A stretch of 64,000 nucleotides of DNA, taken from FW021-bin31 sp964647485 (GTDB lineage Bacteria; Bacteroidota; Bacteroidia; Chitinophagales; Chitinophagaceae). Under the pieces are notes generated by a model, which was given only the letters and a program-made list of their open reading frames with translations, searched no databases and was not told where the DNA came from. The stretch's first letter is position 1; each line of letters opens with the position of its first letter. Shown in pieces: positions 1 through 7,019 of this stretch. The translations under genes were made by a program, and so were the position numbers. The stretch spans positions 1 to 64,000 of the forward strand of contig CAZYHV010000013.1 of assembly GCA_964647485.1 (NCBI GenBank). Direction: 5' to 3'.

Positions 1-240
1 AACAAAAATAGATTATTTGTCTAGTCTCCCCAACTTTTGCGACTGATCCCTTTTTAAGAAAACAAATCTATTTTTTAAAAATCTTATCCAAAACTAGCAA
101 AAATAGATGAGTGTTTTTTTGAAGTATCAGTTCCTCTTTCATCAGGAACATAGAATCTTTGGTTCAAAATAATTCTTGGGAACAAGAAAAGCCATTGCGA
201 TATTCACAATTCTATAGAGAAAGAAGAATATTATCAGACC
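1..240. other. AT-rich non-coding stretch at window start
   Basis: I see no convincing gene, RNA or terminator here. The only open frame that enters it runs antisense through the glycine-rich tail of the next gene and is rich in arginine, which is the usual signature of a shadow frame. It lies downstream of the LemA/TPM operon. Confidence 0.5.
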
Positions 241-1158
241 TTACCATCCCCCGCCGGCACCGCCGCCTCCGAATCCGCCTCCGCCAAAGCCACCGAATCC
301 GCCTCCGCCGAATCCGCCTCCGCCGAAACCGCTACCTCCGCCGAAGCCACCACCTCCAAAACCGCCGCGGCCCCCACCGAGCATGCTGCCGAGGAACATT
401 CCTCCTGCAAAAGTGCCTAATCCATATCCTCGGCCTCTGCCATTATAATCATCGCCATCATCATTCCCTCCTCCTCGTTTTCTGCTACTCAAGAAGATAA
501 TAACAACCATAATAATCAGAAAAAGAAAAAAGAAACCGCCCCCACCACCGCTTTTCTTCTTTTTATTATATCCGGCAGGAGCCTTGTATTCTCCGGCTGC
601 TGCCTGAATAATATTAGTTGTTGCCAAATCCAGTCCTTTATAAAATTGACCTTTTTTGAAATTAGGGATAATACTATGATCAACTATTTGTTTGGCTGTA
701 ATATCGGGCACCGCTCCTTCCATTCCATAACCGGTAGCAATGAAGACTTTATGGTTATCTGTAGCGACAAGAACAATGACTCCGTTATTGAATTTCTTGC
801 CACCTACGCCCCATTCACGACCTAACTTCACTGCATATCTGACCATAGAATATCCTCCCGTTGTACCTACCGTAACAACCGCAATCTGCGTAGAGGTGCT
901 GTCATCATAGGCCACCAGTTTTTGTTCTAATTCAGCCTTTTGTTGCGCATTCAAAACGTGAGCAAAATCATTCACCAAGCGTGGCGGATTTGGTTTTTCG
1001 GGAATATCCTGAGCAATACTTTCTTTTAAGGTACTCCCAACGAGCAAGAAGACTCCGATAAGGATTAATAGAAGACGTGATAATAAGGGTTTATTTATAC
1101 TTTTTATCGAAATATTTTTAAAAAACAAAGTAAGCTGATTTAAAGGGTTTTTATCCAT
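241..1158 (-). CDS. TPM domain membrane protein with Gly-rich tail (YgcG family)
   Basis: This is a TPM-domain (TPM_phosphatase, YgcG-like) protein of about 305 residues. The order is an N-terminal hydrophobic segment (about residues 27-43), a periplasmic TPM domain (about 60-185), a Lys/Gly linker, a second membrane segment (about 212-230), and a C-terminal tail made almost only of Gly and Phe that ends in AGGGW. The family is known as membrane-anchored domains of uncertain enzymatic role; some plant homologues act in photosystem II repair. The start at 1158 overlaps the stop of the upstream TPM gene by 8 nt (ATGGATAA), which suggests translational coupling; an upstream ATG at 1191 would give a 41 nt overlap and is less likely. 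It is the last gene of the lemA-TPM-TPM operon. The molecular function is unknown. Confidence 0.85.
   Translation of the reverse strand: MDKNPLNQLTLFFKNISIKSINKPLLSRLLLILIGVFLLVGSTLKESIAQDIPEKPNPPRLVNDFAHVLNAQQKAELEQKLVAYDDSTSTQIAVVTVGTTGGYSMVRYAVKLGREWGVGGKKFNNGVIVLVATDNHKVFIATGYGMEGAVPDITAKQIVDHSIIPNFKKGQFYKGLDLATTNIIQAAAGEYKAPAGYNKKKKSGGGGGFFFLFLIIMVVIIFLSSRKRGGGNDDGDDYNGRGRGYGLGTFAGGMFLGSMLGGGRGGFGGGGFGGGSGFGGGGFGGGGFGGFGGGGFGGGGAGGGW
245..370 (-). repeat. Gly-rich coding tandem repeat
   Basis: Short degenerate repeats of GGN/TTC codons encode the GGGFGG-type tail of the TPM protein. The local base composition is much more GC-rich than the rest of the window, as expected from glycine codons. 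Such repeats are prone to slippage, so length may vary between strains. Confidence 0.6.
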
Positions 1159-1597
1159 AAATAACATCATCAGGTAGTTCATTTTCGTCATCAGATTGAT
1201 GCGGGAAATAACTTTTTAGCGAAGCTCCAATAGAACGAACTGCAGAGGAAATACCGTCAATGAATTTCCCTTTTTGGAAATGTTGAAGCATGTCATTACG
1301 TTGTTCTTTCCAAAAAGAATCCCCCACTTTTTCATGTATCCCCTTATCCCCCAATATAGCAAATTGCCGATCTTTCATCGCCACATACACCAAAACACCA
1401 TTTCGTTCTTTGGTATTTTCCATGTTGAGTTGTTGGAATATTTCATGTGCTCTATCCAAAGCATCCACATATTTACATTTCAATTCGATATATACCCGAA
1501 CTTCTCCGGATGTCATTTTTTCCGCATCTTCTATTGCTTTGACGATTCTTTTATTTTGGTCTTCATTAAAAATCGCTTTCTTCTTAAAAATACCCAT
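1151..1597 (-). CDS. Small TPM domain protein
   Basis: This is a soluble-looking 148-residue protein consisting of little more than a TPM domain (about residues 8-130); it reads ...SGEVRVYIELK... and ...RNGVLVYVAMKDRQFAILGDKGIHEKVG..., the core of the family. No signal peptide or membrane helix is visible, so it probably stays cytoplasmic. It lies between lemA and the membrane-bound TPM protein, and overlaps the latter by 8 nt. LemA followed by two TPM proteins is a recurring Bacteroidota arrangement. Function is unknown; family assignment is firm. Confidence 0.85.
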   Translation of the reverse strand: MGIFKKKAIFNEDQNKRIVKAIEDAEKMTSGEVRVYIELKCKYVDALDRAHEIFQQLNMENTKERNGVLVYVAMKDRQFAILGDKGIHEKVGDSFWKEQRNDMLQHFQKGKFIDGISSAVRSIGASLKSYFPHQSDDENELPDDVIYG

Positions 1598-1625
1598 AAT
1601 ACGCCACTTTTATATTTTTAGGGGA

Positions 1626-2246
1626 TTATTCTGTTCCACTATCCGCATTATTATTCCCAAAATCTACAGTCGGTGCTTTTTCGGCCCCTTTATCTGCCTG
1701 GAAAAAGCCTTTTTTATCGAAGCCAAACATACCGGCATAAAGCACTGCCGGAAATTTCTTTATCGCTTTATTATAGGTGGAAACAGCATTATTAAAATCT
1801 CTTCTGGCCACAGTAATTCGATTTTCGGTACCTTCCAGTTGGGCTTGCAATCCCTTAAAATTCTCTGTTGTCTGCAACTTAGGATAGCGTTCCGAAACCA
1901 CCATCAACCGCCCCAATGCCTGAGATAATTGTCCCTGGCTCTCCTGAAATTTCTGAATCGCTTCCGGACTCAGTTTACTCGGATCTACTTTCACCTGTGT
2001 GGCAGATGCACGCGCCTGAATAACATCTTTCAATGTAGATTTTTCAAAATTAGCCGCACCTTTCACCGTATTAACAAGATTTGGGATAAGATCTGCTCTT
2101 CTCTGATACTGATTTTCTACATTTGACCAGGCATTTTCTACATCCGTTTTATAATTTACCAGATTGTTATACCCATTACAGCCACTCATTCCGAAAATAA
2201 GAAAGAGAATAACGACTACAATTAAAATGATCCAGCCTTTCTTCAT
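1626..2246 (-). CDS. lemA: LemA family protein
   Basis: LemA family protein of 206 residues. A single N-terminal membrane segment (about 4-22) is followed by the helical LemA domain, with the conserved start YNNLVNYKTDVENAWSNVE and the stretch QYQRRADLIPNLVNTVKG. The family has an N-out topology with a long periplasmic or cytoplasmic helical bundle and no settled function. The start at 2246 was chosen because a TAnnTTTG promoter element sits at 2274-2281; the longer frame from 2276 would begin inside it. A cysteine follows the membrane segment (SGCNG), so a lipoprotein form is possible. It is the first gene of the operon with the two TPM genes. Confidence 0.9.
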   Translation of the reverse strand: MKKGWIILIVVVILFLIFGMSGCNGYNNLVNYKTDVENAWSNVENQYQRRADLIPNLVNTVKGAANFEKSTLKDVIQARASATQVKVDPSKLSPEAIQKFQESQGQLSQALGRLMVVSERYPKLQTTENFKGLQAQLEGTENRITVARRDFNNAVSTYNKAIKKFPAVLYAGMFGFDKKGFFQADKGAEKAPTVDFGNNNADSGTE

Positions 2247-2273
2247 AATATTGTTATTAATTATTTTTCTCCT

Positions 2274-2281
2274 CAAAGATA
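2274..2281 (-). promoter_or_regulatory. Promoter -7 element for lemA operon
   Basis: On the minus strand this reads TAtcTTTG, a perfect match to the Bacteroidota -7 consensus TAnnTTTG, 27 nt before the chosen lemA start. Confidence 0.55.
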
Positions 2282-2298
2282 ATAATATATTATATCCT

Positions 2299-4233
2299 TT
2301 AAAGTGTTTTCTTATTATTTTTTCTATCTACATCCGCCATTCTTTCTGAGGGATCAATCTCAACACTTTTAATCTGAGATTTGTTCACCGGTAATGGTAT
2401 TTTATAGGTAGGATTCGTCCACGACCAAGGCCGGTAAATTCTTCTTTTTAGTCCTTCGTTCTCATTGGGTTTGTTTCCAAACATCAAATAGGCGGGCACA
2501 TAACAAATTTCTTTATGTCCGTCTTTATAGGTCACTACCACATCCAACGGCATCGGCATTTGTCCGTGGCGATGCAAATAGATAGCGGTTTGATCTCCCC
2601 GGCTTTCAACCGAATCAATCCCATAGTCAATCACCTTTGTGGTATTGATCCAAAATTCTTTATACCAATCCAGATGCAGACCACTTACCTTTTCTGCGAT
2701 CCGGATAAAATCTTGAGGGTCGGGATGCTTAAATCGCCAGTTCCAATAATATGACAATAAAATTTTGTCTAAATTTTTCTGTCCTACAATATATCCCAGC
2801 TGATTGAGAAAAACGGCTCCTTTAGAATAAGCATTTTGTCCATAGGCATAATTGGTCATATAATGGTCCGAAAAAGTAGTCATCGGCTCCGCCAAACCAC
2901 TACGAACCAAGCGATAATAGCTGTCATATGCCGCAAACTCTGCTTTAGGTAATTTTTTAAGCGCCTTCATTTTCTTTGCTTTCGCTGTTGGTCGATCTTT
3001 ATAAATACTATCGGCAAAGGCATGGTAGTAGTAATAAGAGATTTGCTTTTCGGCGTAAGTCACAAACCCCTCATCCATCCAGGGCACCTTCGTTTCGTCA
3101 GTTGCCAACATCATCTGATACCAACTATGCATCCATTCATGAAAAGCCGTTCCTAAGCTCGGACCTTTTACTAAAGTAGCCATGGGATACTCCATGCCGC
3201 CATCGCCTCCCTGAATAAAAGAGTATTGTTTATAAGGATAAGGCCCAAAATGTTTTTCTATAAAAGGCAATACCCGTAATGCCGCTTTTAACAGGTTATG
3301 CCATTTTTTAGCTTTTTTTGCATTCCCGGTATCTTTATAAAATACATGAATAACCGTATGTGCCTTATTATCTGCTACCGCAGAAATATGTTTATAATTG
3401 GGATCGGCTCCCCAGACAAAATCAATCACGTTTGGAGCTTTAAAGTGCCAGGTCAGGGTATTGTCCTCCGTATGATCTACGGATACTCCTTTCTCCTGAT
3501 ACCCATATCCTATTTCATCAGCATTTTGTAAATAACCGGTTCCGGCTACAACATAATCCTTGTCCAGGGTAATACTAACATCAAAATCCCCCCAGTTGCT
3601 ATAAAACTCCCTGGCAATATAAGGAGTCGGATGCCATCCTTTCTTGTCATAAGCAGCTATTTCCGGATACCATTGGCTCATAGAATATCTTACTCCCTCC
3701 GCATTATCTCTTCCGCTACGCCTTATTTGCAGTGGTACCTGATCTTTAAAGTCCAATTCAAAATCCACTTTCGATTTAGGAGCTATCGGTTGACCTAATG
3801 GCACTTCCAGAATCGTTTCATGATAGATCATCTTTTGAGGTCGGCCATCCATTGTAATAGACAATACACTATCATAACCTATTTCTTTCGGCGTCAAATG
3901 TTGGATTCGATCTCTCACCCTCCGATCCCAATCTCTCACAGTATCTCCTGAAGCAGAATATCCCAAAATAATTTTCCCCAACTGTCGACTACGTACATCC
4001 ATCATACTACCGGGTTGGAAGGCATTCCAATATAAATGAAAAAACACCTTATGCAGGGTATCCGGAGAATTGTTCCAATAAGTCAAATGTTGTTTCCCTG
4101 TCAACCGATTGGTTTTTACATCCAACCGAACCTCCATCTTGTAATCGACTTTCTGTTGCCAATAAGTAGACTGCGCCAAAGAAAAGAAAGGAAAGGAAAA
4201 AATACTTAACAATACCAATAATAGTAACTTCAT
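2299..4233 (-). CDS. Secreted M1 family metallopeptidase
   Basis: Zinc metallopeptidase of the M1 (aminopeptidase N) clan, about 644 residues, with a cleavable signal peptide (MKLLLLVLLSIFSF...FSLAQ). The N-terminal beta domain is followed by the exopeptidase motif GGMEYPM and the zinc site HEWMH (about residues 364-368), with the downstream glutamate expected in MDEGFVTYAE. It presumably trims peptides in the periplasm or at the cell surface. The start at 4233 is chosen over 4284 because it begins a textbook signal peptide and because a TAnnTTTG element lies at 4251-4258, inside the longer frame. The gene ends 53 nt past nothing recognisable; substrate specificity cannot be read from sequence. 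Confidence 0.88.
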   Translation of the reverse strand: MKLLLLVLLSIFSFPFFSLAQSTYWQQKVDYKMEVRLDVKTNRLTGKQHLTYWNNSPDTLHKVFFHLYWNAFQPGSMMDVRSRQLGKIILGYSASGDTVRDWDRRVRDRIQHLTPKEIGYDSVLSITMDGRPQKMIYHETILEVPLGQPIAPKSKVDFELDFKDQVPLQIRRSGRDNAEGVRYSMSQWYPEIAAYDKKGWHPTPYIAREFYSNWGDFDVSITLDKDYVVAGTGYLQNADEIGYGYQEKGVSVDHTEDNTLTWHFKAPNVIDFVWGADPNYKHISAVADNKAHTVIHVFYKDTGNAKKAKKWHNLLKAALRVLPFIEKHFGPYPYKQYSFIQGGDGGMEYPMATLVKGPSLGTAFHEWMHSWYQMMLATDETKVPWMDEGFVTYAEKQISYYYYHAFADSIYKDRPTAKAKKMKALKKLPKAEFAAYDSYYRLVRSGLAEPMTTFSDHYMTNYAYGQNAYSKGAVFLNQLGYIVGQKNLDKILLSYYWNWRFKHPDPQDFIRIAEKVSGLHLDWYKEFWINTTKVIDYGIDSVESRGDQTAIYLHRHGQMPMPLDVVVTYKDGHKEICYVPAYLMFGNKPNENEGLKRRIYRPWSWTNPTYKIPLPVNKSQIKSVEIDPSERMADVDRKNNKKTL

Positions 4234-4250
4234 CCGTTTATTTTTGTGTT

Positions 4251-4258
4251 CAAAGATA
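4251..4258 (-). promoter_or_regulatory. Promoter -7 element for M1 peptidase gene
   Basis: The minus strand reads TAtcTTTG, 17 nt before the chosen start at 4233. It supports the shorter start. Confidence 0.5.
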
Positions 4259-4294
4259 CAAAGGAATATGATCTTATAAAGCATCCCGTATTAT

Positions 4295-5677
4295 CTATGA
4301 AATAAGAGGCCACCAATAAGATACAAAAAGAAGAATAAGTAAAATAGAAATAATATTTAAGAAAAAACCGGTACGTACCATTTGAAATATTTTTATTTTC
4401 CCTGAAGCAAAAACAATGGCATTAGGAGGAGTAGACACCGGTAACATATAGGCACAAGAAGCAGATAATGCAACGGCTATCATCAATTGAACCGACGGAA
4501 CACCCAAAGAGAGACCTAGGCTTGCCATTAACGGCAAGGCCATACTTGCTGTAGCCGTATTGGAGGTAATTTCCGTAAGAAAATTCATGCCCGCAATAAC
4601 AATCAAAAGAATGAACAGAGAGGGAATCACCCGCAAGTGCACGAATTGTCCGGCCAACCAACTACTCAAGTCCGTCTGTGAGAATCCGGCTGCAATAGCT
4701 AAACCGGCACCAAAAATAAGCAATACATTCCAGGGGAGTTTCTTAGCCGTATCCCAATCCATTAACTTACCTTTTCCATCTCCGGCAGGTAACAAAAACA
4801 ATAATACAGCACCTCCCATAGCGATGATGGTATCATTAATTCCCGGAATAATTGCATCCCAAATAAAAGAACGTGTAATCCATAAAGTAGCTACTATCGA
4901 AAAAACGATCAAGACTCTTTTTTCTTGTTTCGTTATTTTCCCTAACTCTTCTAAAGATACAGTCATTTCCTCCGACTGCTTATTTACAATTTTATATTTG
5001 GTAAGATACCAAATGGCTAATAACAATAAAACGCAAGCAAAAGGGAAAGCAAAAACCATCCATTTAAAAAAGGAAATTTCAATATCCAAAGATTTATTGA
5101 CAACACCGGCTAAAATAATATTTGGAGGAGTTCCTATTAAAGTGGCCATTCCACCTATAGAAGCTGAATAAGCTATGCCAAGCATTAAATTTTTCGGAAA
5201 AACAGTTTCAGATTTTAAATTTTCTATTACAGAAAGCGCTATAGGAAACATCATCAAGGTCGTCGCTGTATTAGAAATCCACATAGACAAAAAAGCAGTC
5301 GCCACCATAAAACCGGCAATTACTTTCTTTTCGCTTTTTCCAATATAAGAAATAATGGAAAAGGCAATGCGTTTATGAAGATTCCAACGTTCAATTGCCA
5401 GCCCCAAAATAAAGCCTCCCATAAAAAGAAAAATATACGGATGTGCATAAGCGGCAGTGGTCTTTTCCACGTCTATCCCCCCTGATAACGGTAAAAGGAT
5501 AATAGGAAGTAATGAGGTTACTGCTAGAGGTATTGCTTCTCCAATCCACCAAACAGCCACCCAGGAGGTGGTAGCCAAAACCGCCTGTCCTTCCGAAGAT
5601 AACCCCTCTAGGGGTAAAAAGAAAATGATGAGAAAAAAAACAGGTCCTAACAATAAAGAGATCTCTTTTTTGTGCAT
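4295..5677 (-). CDS. SLC13/DASS family sodium:anion symporter
   Basis: Inner-membrane transporter of 460 residues with about 11-12 hydrophobic segments. The two SNT motifs of the divalent anion:sodium symporter family are present: SNTATTLMM in the first half and SNTATASMALPL in the second, which build the sodium and substrate sites in VcINDY-like proteins. Likely substrates are C4-dicarboxylates, citrate, or less likely sulfate; the sequence does not decide. It lies upstream of the M1 peptidase gene on the same strand with a 61 nt gap that contains a promoter element for that gene, so the two are probably transcribed separately. Confidence 0.88.
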   Translation of the reverse strand: MHKKEISLLLGPVFFLIIFFLPLEGLSSEGQAVLATTSWVAVWWIGEAIPLAVTSLLPIILLPLSGGIDVEKTTAAYAHPYIFLFMGGFILGLAIERWNLHKRIAFSIISYIGKSEKKVIAGFMVATAFLSMWISNTATTLMMFPIALSVIENLKSETVFPKNLMLGIAYSASIGGMATLIGTPPNIILAGVVNKSLDIEISFFKWMVFAFPFACVLLLLAIWYLTKYKIVNKQSEEMTVSLEELGKITKQEKRVLIVFSIVATLWITRSFIWDAIIPGINDTIIAMGGAVLLFLLPAGDGKGKLMDWDTAKKLPWNVLLIFGAGLAIAAGFSQTDLSSWLAGQFVHLRVIPSLFILLIVIAGMNFLTEITSNTATASMALPLMASLGLSLGVPSVQLMIAVALSASCAYMLPVSTPPNAIVFASGKIKIFQMVRTGFFLNIISILLILLFVSYWWPLIS

Positions 5678-5943
5678 ATCTGGGAAAAATTTGAGGTTAA
5701 ATATATTAAAAGAAATGATAAAAAGAAATCTTAGTCCATATTCTTTCTGTCCTTACAAAGAGAAAATATTTTATATATTAAAACTATTTTCAGGATCAAG
5801 ATACTATATCCACTCCTCTGCCTCATTGAATCCTATCTGAAAGTATTTCTCATCCTCTTTATTTATCCTACCTTTGCATTTTAATTTTCAGTGCGGATTT
5901 TGTTTATTGTTCTGCCTGATTTTCTTAAAAAGGACTAATAAAC
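5678..5943. other. Divergent intergenic region, symporter / metH
   Basis: AT-rich spacer between divergent genes. It contains a TAnnTTTG element for the plus strand (5869-5876). I looked for a SAM or cobalamin riboswitch upstream of the methionine synthase gene and could not recognise one. Confidence 0.4.
5869..5876 (+). promoter_or_regulatory. Promoter -7 element for metH (N-terminal part)
   Basis: Reads TAccTTTG, a perfect -7 consensus, 67 nt upstream of the ATG at 5944. No clear -33 TTTG partner at the usual distance. Confidence 0.45.
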
Positions 5944-6939
5944 ATGAAAAATATTTCAGAATTATTACAGGAGCGAATCCTGCTGCTGGATGGCGCCATG
6001 GGAACTATGATTCAGCGCTATAATCTTACCGAACAAGATTTCAGAGGAGACAGGTTGAAGGATCATGACCATGACCTGAAAGGGAACAATGATCTTTTAA
6101 GTATCACGCAGTCACAGATCATTAAAGACATCCACAAGGCCTACCTCGAAGCCGGAAGCGATATTATAGAAACCAATACATTCAGCTCTACCTCCATTGC
6201 ACAGGCGGATTATAAATTGGAATCATTAGCCTACGAATTAAATAAAGTTGGGGCGCAAATCGCCAAAGAAGCGGCAGATGAATACACCCAAAAGAATCCT
6301 GCTAAACCTCGATTTGTTGCCGGCGCAATAGGGCCTACGAATAAGACCTTATCCCTCTCTCCGGACGTAACCAATCCCGGATATCGTGCGGTCACCTTCG
6401 ATGAAATTGCAGAAGCCTATTATGAACAAGTGAAAGGTTTGTCTGAAGGCGGAGCCGACCTTCTCCTCATAGAGACTATTTTTGACACTTTAAATGCGAA
6501 GGCAGCCATTTATGCTATCAGAAAATATTTCAGAGAAACGGAAAAAGAGGAATTGCCTATTATGATTTCCGGAACGATTACAGATAATTCGGGAAGAACA
6601 TTAAGCGGACAGACCCTATCGGCTTTTTATACTTCTATTGCACATGCAAACCCATTGAGCGTCGGATTAAATTGTGCATTAGGCGGGAAAGAAATGCGTC
6701 CATACATTGAAGAACTTTCCGGTATCTCCGATGCTTTTGTGAGCTGTTACCCAAATGCAGGCTTACCCAATGCCATGGCAGAATACGATGAGGAACCGGA
6801 AGATACGGCACAGATACAAAAAGATTTTGTAGAAGCCGGTTTCGTCAATATCGTAGGGGGATGCTGTGGTACCACCCCGGAACATATTCAAGCCATTGCC
6901 AAATCAATAGAAGGAATCAGCCCTAGGAAATGGTCGTAG
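5944..6939 (+). CDS. metH: Methionine synthase, homocysteine-binding subunit
   Basis: This is the N-terminal homocysteine S-methyltransferase module of cobalamin-dependent methionine synthase as a free 331-residue protein. It starts LLQERILLLDGAMGTMIQ and carries the zinc-binding cysteines in GLNCALGG (about residue 243) and GGCCGTTPEHI (about 305-306). It binds zinc and homocysteine and must work with the next gene, which holds the folate, cobalamin and activation modules. Split MetH of this form is known in other Bacteroidota, so this is a lineage trait and not a broken gene. The 80 nt gap has no open frame linking the two. Confidence 0.93.
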   Translation: MKNISELLQERILLLDGAMGTMIQRYNLTEQDFRGDRLKDHDHDLKGNNDLLSITQSQIIKDIHKAYLEAGSDIIETNTFSSTSIAQADYKLESLAYELNKVGAQIAKEAADEYTQKNPAKPRFVAGAIGPTNKTLSLSPDVTNPGYRAVTFDEIAEAYYEQVKGLSEGGADLLLIETIFDTLNAKAAIYAIRKYFRETEKEELPIMISGTITDNSGRTLSGQTLSAFYTSIAHANPLSVGLNCALGGKEMRPYIEELSGISDAFVSCYPNAGLPNAMAEYDEEPEDTAQIQKDFVEAGFVNIVGGCCGTTPEHIQAIAKSIEGISPRKWS

Positions 6940-7019
6940 GCAGATTACGATGTAAAGACAATACATGAATTGTCTCAACGAAATCACCATTTAACCAGAT
7001 CAACCATAATAATATCAAA

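Noticed and set aside
159..500. Arg/His-rich plus-strand open frame
   Set aside because: It is the antisense shadow of the Gly-rich tail of the TPM protein.
1290..1928. 212-codon plus-strand open frame
   Set aside because: It spans the TPM and lemA genes in antisense and has no recognisable features.
4560..5171. 203-codon plus-strand open frame
   Set aside because: It runs antisense through the SLC13 transporter, which has clear family motifs; the shadow has none.
5678..5943. SAM or cobalamin riboswitch upstream of metH
   Set aside because: No B12-box or SAM-aptamer core recognised in the leader.
6940..7019. metH split as a frameshift or sequencing error
   Set aside because: The gap is non-coding in all frames, and both parts have proper ends; split MetH is known in the phylum.
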